From: Leptolyngbya subtilissima AS-A7 | GTDB lineage: Bacteria > Cyanobacteriota > Cyanobacteriia > Phormidesmidales > Phormidesmidaceae | Direction: 5' to 3' | Assembly (NCBI RefSeq): GCF_039962255.1 | Contig: NZ_JAMPKY010000008.1 | Span: 62,001 to 126,000, forward strand | Length of the DNA stretch: 64,000 nt | In this document: positions 52,562-61,889 of the stretch, in pieces | Position numbering within the stretch: position 1 is the first letter of the stretch | Layout: each line of letters starts with the position of its first letter | Notes under the pieces: model-generated | What the model was told of the DNA's origin: nothing | Seen by the model: the letters and a program-made list of their open reading frames with translations, nothing else | Databases searched by the model: none | Program-made: the position numbers and the translations under genes

Positions 52562-53186
52562 GAGCAGTACGGGCTGCTAGGTGATTGCGGGTAGAGGTTA
52601 GAATCTCAGCCTCACGCTCTAGCCTCACGCTGGTATCGTCCATCTCGAGCAGTGCTTGCTGCTCAAGGGCCACCCCGTGCAGGTTACTAGCTACCCAATA
52701 CGACAGCTCAATGGGAATATCGGGGATATTATCGGGTAGATCAATATCTTGATTGGTCAGCTTGGCTGATAGATGAACCACGTCCCGCAGCAGCTGGTCC
52801 ACGTCAGAAGCAAGCGGGCTGAGATCTTGGTTGGTGGGTTTATCTTCAACCCATTCTACTAGCCCAACTCGATAGGGCTTATCGCGCACGTAGCTCAACA
52901 CCCGAAACCGCTGCTGGCCTAAAGTGAGAATTTTGAGACGATCATCAGGCAGTCGCTGGTAGTGAAGAATTTCAGCGCAACAACCGACATTAGCCGGCTG
53001 CCCCGTGGCAGGGTCTAGCATCAGAACTCCAAAACGGCGATCGCTTTGGAGAACAGTATTCATCATGATCCGGTAGCGAGGCTCAAACACATGAAGTGGC
53101 AGATGTCTTCCCGGAAATAAGACCAACTCAGGCAACGGAAAAAGCGGTAGTTCTCGCACAGATAAGGACTCGGAGAATGACATCAT
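52542..53186 (-). CDS. LON peptidase substrate-binding domain protein
   Basis: A 214-residue protein from the internal Met (MMSFSES), preferred because the extension of 17 codons upstream is weak. It has the Lon N-terminal substrate-binding domain: LPLFPLPELVLFPGRHLPLHVFEPRYRIMM and YVRDKPYRVGLVEWVED; no protease domain follows. These proteins are common stand-alone partners of proteolysis in cyanobacteria, function uncertain. Its 3' end overlaps pheA by 20 bp on the opposite strand. Confidence 0.93.
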   Translation of the reverse strand: MMSFSESLSVRELPLFPLPELVLFPGRHLPLHVFEPRYRIMMNTVLQSDRRFGVLMLDPATGQPANVGCCAEILHYQRLPDDRLKILTLGQQRFRVLSYVRDKPYRVGLVEWVEDKPTNQDLSPLASDVDQLLRDVVHLSAKLTNQDIDLPDNIPDIPIELSYWVASNLHGVALEQQALLEMDDTSVRLEREAEILTSTRNHLAARTALKEVLE

Positions 53187-53324
53187 CGCCTCTTGCGAAT
53201 TCAAGCGCACCGCACTCTGGCACGGCAGCTGTAACACTTGTTTACATAGAGGTATTCTAACCCAACTCCCTAACGGAATGCTGCGGTTCAGAACATAGTC
53301 TCTTCGTAACTCAATCTAGCCGGC

Positions 53325-53363
53325 ACAAAGAACCCGCCAAATATGTAAGCATTCAGCGGGTTC
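53325..53363 (-). terminator. terminator of the str operon
   Basis: An 8-bp stem, gaacccgc (53330-53337) with gcgggttc (53356-53363), around an 18-nt loop. Read on the minus strand it is followed by TTTG. It sits 12 bp beyond the rpsJ stop codon. Confidence 0.7.
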
Positions 53364-53374
53364 AGCATCAGGAC

Positions 53375-53692
53375 TTAGAGCTTAACTTCGATATCAACCC
53401 CGGCAGGGAGGTCCAGCTTCATCAAAGCATCGATGGTTTTAGAAGAAGGCTGGTAGATATCAATAATTCTGCGGTGGGTACGGCTTTCGAAATGCTCCCG
53501 AGAGTCTTTATCCACGTGGGGAGAACGCAGGACGCAATAGATACGTCGTTTAGTCGGCAAGGGGATAGGGCCAATAGCTGTGGCGTTGGTGCGATTAGCA
53601 GTATCTACAATCTTTTCGCAGGAGGTGTCAAGCAGTCTGCGGTCAAAGGCTTTGAGGCGAATTCGAATTTTTTGTTGCTGAATAGTAGCCAT
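53375..53692 (-). CDS. rpsJ: 30S ribosomal protein S10
   Basis: A 105-residue ribosomal protein with the S10 pattern: [57 protein letters not shown] and [13 protein letters not shown]. It is the last gene of the rpsL-rpsG-fusA-tuf-rpsJ operon, an arrangement typical of cyanobacteria. A stem-loop lies in the 109-bp spacer after tuf, so its expression may be reduced relative to tuf. Confidence 0.98.
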   Translation of the reverse strand: MATIQQQKIRIRLKAFDRRLLDTSCEKIVDTANRTNATAIGPIPLPTKRRIYCVLRSPHVDKDSREHFESRTHRRIIDIYQPSSKTIDALMKLDLPAGVDIEVKL

Positions 53693-53743
53693 AAGTTTTA
53701 GAAGAATGAGTTGTCAAGGTACAGCGGCAAAAGCTCTGGAAAC

Positions 53744-53778
53744 AAAAGACAGGAGCAAACCCTGGAGGCTTACTCCTG
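53744..53778 (-). terminator. attenuator-like stem-loop between tuf and rpsJ
   Basis: Arms caggagcaa (53750-53758) and ttactcctg (53770-53778) pair with one G-U. On the minus strand the stem is followed by a T-rich stretch (tcttttgtttcc). It lies 24 bp beyond tuf, suggesting partial termination. Confidence 0.55.
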
Positions 53779-53801
53779 CCCTTAATAAAGTAGTCCAGAA
53801 A

Positions 53802-55031
53802 CTACTTCAGGATTTTAGAAACCACACCAGCGCCTACAGTGCGGCCGCCTTCGCGGATTGCAAAGCGCATGCCCTGCTCAATAGCGATGGGGTTGATGAG
53901 TTCGACAGTCATCTTGATGCGATCACCGGGCATAACCATTTCAGCAGCGCTGCCATCGTCAGAGGTAAAGGCGATAATGCTACCGGTTACGTCGGTCGTA
54001 CGCACGTAGAACTGAGGCTTGTAGCCGGGGAAGAAGGGAGTGTGACGACCGCCCTCTTCCTTCTTGAGAATGTAAACCTCAGACTCAAACTGGGTGTGAG
54101 GGGTGATGCTGCCGGGCTTAGCCAACACCATGCCGCGCTCGATGTCCTCTTTTTGAAGACCTCTTAGTAGGAGCCCAGCATTGTCACCGGCCATGCCTTC
54201 CTCAAGGCTCTTCTTGAACATCTCAACCCCAGTAACAGTGGTGCTACGGGTGTCGCGAATACCGACCAACTCAACGGTTTCGCCAACCTTGACCTTGCCG
54301 CGCTCAATTCGCCCGGTGGCTACGGTACCCCGACCCGTGATCGAGAACACGTCCTCAACAGCCATTAGGAAAGGCTTGTCGATATCGCGCTCAGGGGTGG
54401 GAATGTAATCATCAACGCTGTCCATCAGCGCTAGGATTTTGTCGACCCACTCGTTTTCACCGCGGCTAATTTTGGGAGTAGCCGTTAGGGCTTCCACAGC
54501 CAGCAGGGCAGAACCAGAAGTGATGGGAATATCATCACCGGGGAAATCGTAGGAGCTGAGTAGTTCGCGCACCTCTAGCTCAACCAGCTCCAGCAGCTCT
54601 TCGTCATCAACCTGATCTTGCTTGTTCAGGAAGACCACAATGCTAGGTACACCTACCTGCTTGGCTAGCAGAATGTGCTCCCGGGTTTGGGGCATAGGGC
54701 CGTCAGCAGCGGAGCACACTAGGATGGCACCATCCATCTGAGCTGCGCCAGTGATCATGTTTTTCACGTAGTCAGCGTGCCCAGGGCAGTCCACGTGGGC
54801 GTAGTGGCGAGTCTCAGTCTCGTACTCCACGTGGGCCGTATTGATGGTGATACCACGAGCCTTTTCTTCGGGTGCCGCATCGATCTCGTCATATTTGCGA
54901 GCTTTAGCGCCACCGGCTGCCGCCAGTGTCATGGTGATGGCGGCCGTCAGAGTGGTTTTGCCATGGTCAACGTGACCGATAGTGCCGATGTTGACGTGGG
55001 GTTTATTGCGTTGAAACTTTTCGCGTGCCAT
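53802..55031 (-). CDS. tuf: translation elongation factor Tu
   Basis: A 409-residue GTPase delivering aminoacyl-tRNA to the ribosome. G1 GHVDHGKT (about 19-26), G2 [14 protein letters not shown]3 [14 protein letters not shown]4 NKQD and G5 SALLAVE are all present. The three-domain length (409) is normal for cyanobacteria, which carry a ~10-residue insertion ([15 protein letters not shown] region). It lies 23 bp downstream of fusA in the str operon. Confidence 0.99.
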   Translation of the reverse strand: MAREKFQRNKPHVNIGTIGHVDHGKTTLTAAITMTLAAAGGAKARKYDEIDAAPEEKARGITINTAHVEYETETRHYAHVDCPGHADYVKNMITGAAQMDGAILVCSAADGPMPQTREHILLAKQVGVPSIVVFLNKQDQVDDEELLELVELEVRELLSSYDFPGDDIPITSGSALLAVEALTATPKISRGENEWVDKILALMDSVDDYIPTPERDIDKPFLMAVEDVFSITGRGTVATGRIERGKVKVGETVELVGIRDTRSTTVTGVEMFKKSLEEGMAGDNAGLLLRGLQKEDIERGMVLAKPGSITPHTQFESEVYILKKEEGGRHTPFFPGYKPQFYVRTTDVTGSIIAFTSDDGSAAEMVMPGDRIKMTVELINPIAIEQGMRFAIREGGRTVGAGVVSKILK

Positions 55032-55054
55032 TTACGTTACGTGTCCTTTCCTTT

Positions 55055-57130
55055 CTAAGCGTTCCCAGTGTTTTTAGAGATAATGGCCTCAGCCACGTTC
55101 CGAGGAACCTCACCATAGTGGCTAAACTCCATCGAAAAAATGCCCCGACCCTGCGTTTTAGAGCGGATGTCGGTAGCATAACCAAACATCTCAGCTAGGG
55201 GAACATGGGCTGTAACCTTTGCAACGTCAACCTCTGTTCCCATACCCTCGATCTGGCCACGGCGGGAGTTTAAATCTCCCATGACGTCACCCAGAAAATT
55301 TTCTGGAACTTCAACCTCGACCTTCATGATCGGCTCTAGAAGGACGGGAGACGCCTGCATGACGGCTTCCTTCATCGCCATTGACCCGGCAATTTTAAAG
55401 GCCATCTCTGATGAGTCTACATCGTGGTAAGACCCATCGACCAGAGTAACCTTTAAATCAATTACGGGGTACCCAGCTAGGATACCAGATTCGCAGGCCT
55501 CTTTCATGCCCTGTTCAGCTGGGGAAACATATTCTTTAGGAATTGTCCCTCCAACAATCTTAGACACAAACTCGAAACCGCTACTTTCTTCAGAGGGTTC
55601 TACCTCGACTACTACGTGACCATACTGGCCTTTACCGCCGCTCTGGCGAATAAATTTGCCTTCGGCTCTCGTAGCTTTACGAATGGTTTCCCGATAGGCC
55701 ACTTGAGGAGCGCCGATGTTGGCCTCTACCTTAAACTCGCGCAGCATACGGTCAACCAGAATATCGAGGTGAAGCTCCCCCATACCGGCGATCACGGTCT
55801 GGTTAGTCTCTGGATTAGTGCTGACTCGGAAGGTGGGGTCTTCCTCAGATAGAGATTGCAGAGCCTTGGACAGCTTGTCCATATCCTGCTTGGTTTTAGG
55901 CTCTACCGCCACGGAGATCACCGGCTCGGGCACGAAGAGCGATTCAAGCACGATTGGAGCCGCAGGATCGCAGATGGTGTCACCAGTAAAGGTTTCTCTG
56001 AGGCCAATGGCAGCCCCCAGATCCCCAGCTCGTAATTCGTCGACCTCAATGCGATCGTCAGCTTTCAACACAATAAGGCGAGAAATCCGCTCTTTTTTGT
56101 CTTTAGTGGCGTTGTAGATATAGCTACCCTTCTTGAGCACCCCAGAGTAGACCCGCACAAAAGTGAGCCTTCCGTAGGGATCGGCCATGATCTTAAACGC
56201 TAGGGCAGCTAGAGGAGCGTCGTCATCGGCAGGTCGCTCGCCTAGCTCGCCATTGGGCAAATGCCCTTGAATCGGCGGCACCTCAATAGGAGAAGGTAGA
56301 TAATCCACAACCGCATCTAACAGCAACTGCACCCCTTTGTTTTTAAAGGCAGAGCCACACAGAACCGGTACGATAGTGCCCTGAACTGTTCCTTTACGCA
56401 AGGCAGCAGCGATTTCGGCTGAAGAGAGCGGTTGCCCTTCAAAGTATTTTTCCATCAGGGAATCGTCGGTCTCAGCCACTGCTTCAACCAGCTTGGCTCG
56501 ATACTCCTCCGCCACATCCTGGACATCAGTCGGTATCTCTGTGTCGTCGAAGTTTTGACCTAGATCGTCGTGATAGATGCGGGCACGCATGGCAACTAGG
56601 TCAACAACGCCCTGGAAGTCGCCCTCAGCCCCAACGGGAATTTGAATTGGTACGGCATTTGCCCCCAAGCGATCGCGCAGCTGACCGCAGACTTTCAAGA
56701 AATCGGCCCCAGTGCGGTCCATCTTATTGACAAAGGCAATGCGAGGAACGCTATAGCGATTGGCTTGACGCCAAACGGTTTCTGATTGAGGTTGTACCCC
56801 TCCCACCGAATCAAATACAGCAATCACCCCGTCCAAAACGCGCATAGAGCGCTCGACCTCAATGGTGAAGTCGACGTGACCAGGGGTATCGATAATATTG
56901 ATTTGGTGGTCGCGCCAGCTAGTGGTAATAGCCGCAGCCGTGATGGTGATTCCGCGTTCCCGCTCCTGCTCCATCCAGTCGGTGACGGCAGTACCCTCGT
57001 GAACCTCACCAATTTTGTGCACCATGCCTGAGTAGAACAGGATGCGCTCTGTGGTGGTGGTTTTGCCAGCGTCAATGTGGGCCGCAATCCCAATATTTCT
57101 AACCCGCTCTAGGGGCGTTGTCCGTACCAC
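55055..57130 (-). CDS. fusA: translation elongation factor G
   Basis: A 691-residue ribosomal translocase GTPase. Motifs: [19 protein letters not shown] (G1), [14 protein letters not shown] (G2), [17 protein letters not shown] (G3), [10 protein letters not shown] (G4). C-terminal domains show [12 protein letters not shown] and the conserved [17 protein letters not shown] tail. Normal length for EF-G. Located between rpsG (123 bp) and tuf (23 bp). Confidence 0.99.
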   Translation of the reverse strand: MVRTTPLERVRNIGIAAHIDAGKTTTTERILFYSGMVHKIGEVHEGTAVTDWMEQERERGITITAAAITTSWRDHQINIIDTPGHVDFTIEVERSMRVLDGVIAVFDSVGGVQPQSETVWRQANRYSVPRIAFVNKMDRTGADFLKVCGQLRDRLGANAVPIQIPVGAEGDFQGVVDLVAMRARIYHDDLGQNFDDTEIPTDVQDVAEEYRAKLVEAVAETDDSLMEKYFEGQPLSSAEIAAALRKGTVQGTIVPVLCGSAFKNKGVQLLLDAVVDYLPSPIEVPPIQGHLPNGELGERPADDDAPLAALAFKIMADPYGRLTFVRVYSGVLKKGSYIYNATKDKKERISRLIVLKADDRIEVDELRAGDLGAAIGLRETFTGDTICDPAAPIVLESLFVPEPVISVAVEPKTKQDMDKLSKALQSLSEEDPTFRVSTNPETNQTVIAGMGELHLDILVDRMLREFKVEANIGAPQVAYRETIRKATRAEGKFIRQSGGKGQYGHVVVEVEPSEESSGFEFVSKIVGGTIPKEYVSPAEQGMKEACESGILAGYPVIDLKVTLVDGSYHDVDSSEMAFKIAGSMAMKEAVMQASPVLLEPIMKVEVEVPENFLGDVMGDLNSRRGQIEGMGTEVDVAKVTAHVPLAEMFGYATDIRSKTQGRGIFSMEFSHYGEVPRNVAEAIISKNTGNA

Positions 57131-57253
57131 AGCTCCCTCCTCGTGACTCTATCGATCGCTTCGGCAAACCCGAACAAACAAATTTATTCTAGGAAATAGA
57201 AACAGCGATCGCCAATCGAGCAGAAGCTCTGCGGCCACAATCACCGTTTCAAC

Positions 57254-57724
57254 TTAATACCGGTAGTGAGCAAAGGCCTTGTTCGCTTCTGCCATCCGGT
57301 GAGTTTCTTCACGCTTGCGGACTGCACCACCTGTCTCATTGGCGGCATCCATCAGCTCATTAGCCAACCTAATGGCCATCGACTTACCAGGGCGCTGACG
57401 AGCGAACTGGGTCAACCATCGCAATGCCAAGGCAACGCTACGCTCGGAGCGAACTTCCATAGGCACTTGGTAGGTAGCACCCCCCACTCGGCGGGCCTTT
57501 ACCTCAACCAGAGGAGAAGCATTACGCACCGCCCGTTCAAAGACATCCAAGGGATCGCCACCACTACGCTCCTTAATAATTGTGAAGGAGTTATAGATGA
57601 TTTTGTCAGCCAAAGACTTTTTGCCACTGGTCATGAGGCGACGGCTCATCATAGTAATGAGCCGGCTGTTGTAGACAGAATCGGGTGGAATTGGGCGCTT
57701 TTGGATAACGGTACGGCGAGACAT
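57254..57724 (-). CDS. rpsG: 30S ribosomal protein S7
   Basis: A 156-residue small-subunit protein that nucleates the head of the 30S particle. It starts [22 protein letters not shown] and shows [25 protein letters not shown] and [20 protein letters not shown], matching S7. Second gene of the str operon, with a 188-bp spacer after rpsL. Confidence 0.99.
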   Translation of the reverse strand: MSRRTVIQKRPIPPDSVYNSRLITMMSRRLMTSGKKSLADKIIYNSFTIIKERSGGDPLDVFERAVRNASPLVEVKARRVGGATYQVPMEVRSERSVALALRWLTQFARQRPGKSMAIRLANELMDAANETGGAVRKREETHRMAEANKAFAHYRY

Positions 57725-57912
57725 GATTCAAATTCCAGTGATTGAAGGCTAGCTGAATGGGCAAAAAAGATTCGTTAGCTTAGCTGAGACGGATTGAAAG
57801 GTTGAGCCAGAACAGCCTATAGCTCAAAACAGAGTTTAATGACAGGCTTAACTTATAAGCCTAAGCATGCAACCCCATATGAAATTTAGGCCATCCTGGC
57901 GTTTTATCCAGC

Positions 57913-58287
57913 TTAGGCTTTAGGACGCTTGGCGCCATACTTAGAACGGCCCTGGCGACGGTCTTTTACGCCAGCGGTGTCAAGGGTGCCACGAATGATG
58001 TGGTAGCGAACACCGGGAAGGTCTTTGACCCGGCCGCCACGAATCATGACTACGGAGTGTTCTTGCAGGTTGTGACCAATGCCGGGAATGTAGGCAGTGA
58101 CCTCAAATCCGGAGGTCAAGCGCACCCTAGCCACCTTCCGCAGAGCCGAGTTGGGCTTCTTAGGAGTTGTGGTATAGACACGGGTACAAACCCCCCGACG
58201 CTGCGGACAGCTCTTTAGAGCAGGGGATTTGGTTTTTTTGTCGGCTTTTTGGCGCTCACTCCGAATGAGTTGCTGAATCGTGGGCAT
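57913..58287 (-). CDS. rpsL: 30S ribosomal protein S12
   Basis: A 124-residue decoding-centre protein. [53 protein letters not shown] and [28 protein letters not shown] are diagnostic, including the streptomycin-interaction segment TPKKPNSA. First gene of the str operon; the promoter lies in 58288-58417. Confidence 0.99.
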   Translation of the reverse strand: MPTIQQLIRSERQKADKKTKSPALKSCPQRRGVCTRVYTTTPKKPNSALRKVARVRLTSGFEVTAYIPGIGHNLQEHSVVMIRGGRVKDLPGVRYHIIRGTLDTAGVKDRRQGRSKYGAKRPKA

Positions 58288-58417
58288 AGGACGCTTCTGC
58301 TGCTACGGCTGATAATACTCGAGTTTTCACAAGATCCAATGCTAGCACTCTGACGAAGCTTTGGTCAAACGCCGTAATTTAACCAATCTGGAGCGTTGCC
58401 CGCTTGAGATTCGGATC

Positions 58418-58804
58418 TTATGGCGTTGGCAAATGTGCGGCAGTGCAGTCTTGAGTAACTGGGGTATCAGCGCTCAAAGCGAAGGCATTGCCGCAGCCGC
58501 AGGTGCGCTGGGCCAGCGGGTTCGTAAAGCGAAACCCGCCGCCCATCAAATCTTCGGCGTAGTCGATGGTGAGGTCTTCGATTAACTCCACCTGATCGAC
58601 AGGCACTGCCAGGCTGATCTCACCGCAGGTCAGTGTTGCTAGCGGCCTCTGAGGCGTAATATTTGAGGTTAGTTGGTAGGTCCAATCGGCACAGCCACCC
58701 GGCTCGAGGGTGAGATAGATCTGAGACGCAGATCTGGTGTGGGCAGTATGCCGATGCAGCAGTCGTTTGAGTTCTTGAGCAGCGGCGGGACGAATTTGAA
58801 CCAT
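58418..58804 (-). CDS. IscA/SufA-type (HesB family) iron-sulfur cluster assembly protein
   Basis: A 128-residue A-type Fe-S carrier from the Met at 58804 (MVQIRPAAAQELKRLL); 18 upstream codons are open but unlikely. The three cysteine ligands are in place: one in EPGGCADWTYQL (about 55) and the CGCG motif in RTCGCGNAFAL (about 100-103). The Cys pattern agrees with cluster-binding A-type proteins. It is upstream of rpsL on the same strand (130 bp), a placement that may be accidental. Which target it matures is unknown. Confidence 0.93.
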   Translation of the reverse strand: MVQIRPAAAQELKRLLHRHTAHTRSASQIYLTLEPGGCADWTYQLTSNITPQRPLATLTCGEISLAVPVDQVELIEDLTIDYAEDLMGGGFRFTNPLAQRTCGCGNAFALSADTPVTQDCTAAHLPTP

Positions 58805-58897
58805 AGGAACTTTGCAGTAACGGTCAAAAAACGGCGGTAATGCTGAGCTTAGCATCACCGCCGTTTTTCATTGTGCTGATTTAGTCAGGACAATAGC

Positions 58898-59317
58898 TTA
58901 GATATTTTCGGCCCGAGAATAGTCGTCTTGAAAGCGAACAATGTCGTCTTCGCCTAGGTACTCGCCATTTTGGACTTCAATCAGCACCAGGGGAATAACG
59001 CCTACATTCTCTAGACGGTGCTGGGTGCAGGGCGGTACGTAGGTAGATTGGTTGGTAGACAGAAGAATCTCGTTTTCGCCGCAAACCACTTTGGCAGTGC
59101 CGGACACCACAATCCAGTGCTCACTGCGATGGTGATGCATCTGTAGGCTCAGGCGATGCCCAGGCTTGACTTCAATACGCTTAATTTTGTAGCCTCGGCC
59201 CTCTTCGAGCACTGTATAAGAACCCCAGGGGCGCAACCCTGTTTCAGCAATTTCTTTGCCGTTGCTGGTGGCCAGGGCCAACGCGGTGGGCTGAATCGAC
59301 TCTTGTAGTTTTGGCAT
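58898..59317 (-). CDS. cupin domain protein, mannose-6-phosphate isomerase type II-like
   Basis: A 139-residue cupin. The start MPKLQESIQ is chosen because AGGAGA lies about 10 nt upstream; the longer frame (69 more codons) lacks coding character. The cupin barrel motifs appear as RPWGSYTVLEEGRGYKIKRIEVKPGHRLSLQMHHHRSEHWIVVSGTAKV, split here across two strands, with HHHRSEHW as the metal motif, and TQHRLENVG as the second. Such stand-alone proteins resemble the C-terminal half of bifunctional GMP/PMI enzymes (ManC). A phosphomannose isomerase activity is possible but not proven. Confidence 0.85.
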   Translation of the reverse strand: MPKLQESIQPTALALATSNGKEIAETGLRPWGSYTVLEEGRGYKIKRIEVKPGHRLSLQMHHHRSEHWIVVSGTAKVVCGENEILLSTNQSTYVPPCTQHRLENVGVIPLVLIEVQNGEYLGEDDIVRFQDDYSRAENI

Positions 59318-59602
59318 ACCGAATAATTCTCCTAGAACCTGAATGTATAAGACTGTGGCGGAATAAGCGACTCGGGAGAATCGCGTTGTCCTATGGTGCC
59401 CATTGCGATCAGACTTTTGTTTTGGCCCAAGAGTTTCAGATGCACAAGGCTCGGGCAAGGTTTTCAGGCAATAGTCTAACAAGCGCACATTGGCAGAGCG
59501 GAGTATCTGGGCAGAGCAAGACACAAAAACACAAATTCTTTATACCTACTTTGAGGTTTTAAAGAATTTGGGGCAGATACTGTGGCGATGCGACTCCAAA
59601 AG

Positions 59603-61432
59603 CTACGGGAAAAACAAGCCGATGCCGTTATTGACCCTAGCTGCCGTGCGGGGAGAACGATTGATCAGCCGACCGCCTAGATAAAGACTGGCGGAGCTAC
59701 CGCCGTCTAAATTAAGGGCGTTGGTGCTGCCCAACTGAAGCATGATTTGAGCCAGCTGATCGAGGGTGGGGCCTGAACCTTGAGGGCTATTGTGAACGGC
59801 TACTAGCAGAATTTCGCCGGTGGCGGTGAGGCCAATGGCGCTGCGAGGAGCAGCCTGGGTGCTAAAAGCTGTGCCGAACTGCTCTAACTTGGCATCGAGG
59901 ACGAGGGCGCGATCGCGAATCAGCAACGGTCCACCGCCAATCAAGTTAGGAAAGGGAGCCATCGTCGCGGGTAGGAGATCAGAGGCGATGGTAACCCGCT
60001 GCCCCGGTGGCAGGGCTTGGGCAGCGGTAGCGTAGGAGCGCAGGGCCAGCAGATAGCCATTGGGAGGGATTGGAAGTCCTCCAGGGGCAATAGTGGCCGC
60101 AGGCTGCTGGGCCGTAACCACGTCATCCACCACCGTAACCACCGTTTCACTTTCAATCACAGGGCGGTAGGTTGCCCCCCATGCAGGGGTATAGAGGCCG
60201 ATGCCTGCCTGCACATAGCCGCTGTTGATCGCCAGTACTGGATAGCTCTGACCGCTGGCGGTGGTAAGGGTCTGCTGCAAAGCAAGGCGCTCCATGCGCA
60301 CCTGACCCTGATCGTTCCACCCCACGACACCACGGCTGAGAATAGGGCCTGAGATCCAGGTGTTGTTGGCCCGTACAGCCCCGAGGGGATATTGGTTATT
60401 GCGATTGAAGAACCCGGCGTTGATGGCAGCGGCCGCTTGCCACCGTTGGGCAATGGTCGTCAACGGGGCAGTGCCCGCCGCCGTAGTGGGGTCAGTCCAA
60501 ATGGGGCGCAGGCTGGTTTGGGTAGGGTCGATTTGTAAGTAATAGACGGGAAACGGCCGACCGGCTACAGAGACGTACCGCTGCTGCCAGCGCACTCCAG
60601 GGGCCCAAGCAATGCTGTGGGGTTGGAGATTGTCGGCACGAATGTCGATCACGATCTGGTTAGGATTGGCTTGGGTAACCAGTCGGGGTGGGTAACTGGT
60701 ACTAGCCTGGAGGCGAATACCTCCATTTGTGGGAGAAACGGTGAGCGATCCCAAATAAGATCCGGCGGGGGCGGCGATCGCATCCCCAACTACTCGACTA
60801 TCGGCGGTAGCCCCTAGAGTGAGGGTTAGGGCATCGGCACTATCGGCTAGGGCAGCGGGCACTGGGCCTGACAACTCTACGATTAAGCGCTCACCGCCGG
60901 GTTGAGTAACGCGACGCAACGCTATCACTTGGGCCGGAGCAGTGGTAATTTGCAACGTGCCCCCCTGGGGCTGCACCTGCCAGCCATATCGGGCAGCTAG
61001 AGGCATGATGTCAAGAAACCTATAGCCGCCCTGAACCCAGGCGGAGAGTTCCACGGAGCTACCAGGCGCAGAGAACCACTGTACAGGCTGTCGACTGGGA
61101 TCACTATTGTTGAGGAGGGTAGCCCCTAGGTACGCAGTCAAGCCGTAGTCGGCTAAGCCAATTTGACCATTGACCATCATCCAGGGAACGGCGACGGGAC
61201 TGCCATTAATGGTCAGAGTTTGGCCTTGGGCGGCAGGGTTTACAGCTGCATCGGCTATGACTGTTTCAGCAGGTGGCGAGGCAGGGGGGACAGCTAGAAT
61301 GGGAGCAGGGGCGATCGCAGCTACAACACTTAGCCCCAACCAGCCAACCCAGCCTCCCACGACCCAGCGGTGTTTCAGGCGAAAGTGAAAGAGTAATAGC
61401 GTCAAGGCTGGCCATTTAACCATAAAAACCAT
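59603..61432 (-). CDS. phosphodiester glycosidase family protein, exported
   Basis: A protein of ~609 residues; the start is uncertain (ATG at 61432 chosen, ATG 61423 and TTG 61483 also possible). A basic N-terminus and hydrophobic helix (WVVGGWVGWLGLSVVAAIAP) form a signal peptide. An AMIN-like/amidase-accessory region (about 100-270, RLIVELSGPVPAAL, NQIVIDIRADN) precedes the phosphodiester glycosidase (NAGPA/DUF2233) domain: AAAINAGFFNRNNQYPLGAV and the C-terminal LNLDGGSSASLYLGG. It probably cleaves sugar-phosphodiester bonds in envelope glycans. The deacetylase fusion at 49553 carries a related domain. Confidence 0.85.
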   Translation of the reverse strand: MVFMVKWPALTLLLFHFRLKHRWVVGGWVGWLGLSVVAAIAPAPILAVPPASPPAETVIADAAVNPAAQGQTLTINGSPVAVPWMMVNGQIGLADYGLTAYLGATLLNNSDPSRQPVQWFSAPGSSVELSAWVQGGYRFLDIMPLAARYGWQVQPQGGTLQITTAPAQVIALRRVTQPGGERLIVELSGPVPAALADSADALTLTLGATADSRVVGDAIAAPAGSYLGSLTVSPTNGGIRLQASTSYPPRLVTQANPNQIVIDIRADNLQPHSIAWAPGVRWQQRYVSVAGRPFPVYYLQIDPTQTSLRPIWTDPTTAAGTAPLTTIAQRWQAAAAINAGFFNRNNQYPLGAVRANNTWISGPILSRGVVGWNDQGQVRMERLALQQTLTTASGQSYPVLAINSGYVQAGIGLYTPAWGATYRPVIESETVVTVVDDVVTAQQPAATIAPGGLPIPPNGYLLALRSYATAAQALPPGQRVTIASDLLPATMAPFPNLIGGGPLLIRDRALVLDAKLEQFGTAFSTQAAPRSAIGLTATGEILLVAVHNSPQGSGPTLDQLAQIMLQLGSTNALNLDGGSSASLYLGGRLINRSPRTAARVNNGIGLFFP

Positions 61433-61889
61433 CGCCGTATGAAGGTCTAATGCTGACTGGGTAAACGGCAAACCACTAAGCAATCAAACGCTGTTTAGGA
61501 GGATTTTGAAACAACCGTTACCGCTACTGCCGCTTAATTCTAAGAAGCTGTGGCTACATGCTGAGTCTAAGGTTTGTAAACTACTGATAAAGTCTGTAAA
61601 TTACAGATAAAGCGCCGATCGCGCCAATGCTTTATGACTAGGACCATTGCCCCTAGTTCCCTCCGACAGACCAAGATAATTGACTGAGTCGCGGGCACTA
61701 ACCCCTAAGCCTGCCCGAGGTTGCCTGAATCGAAGCGGGATTGGCTTCCCGTTCTAGCCCGTTCTAGGACTGTGCCTAGCAATTTGATTTCAAAGGCTCA
61801 GCCATTCTGCTATGGGATGTGTGCTGCTAGGCTAGTTCTCCCAGCTAAATTCGTTGCTCTGCTTTTACCACACCTTATCTTCCTCTTCC

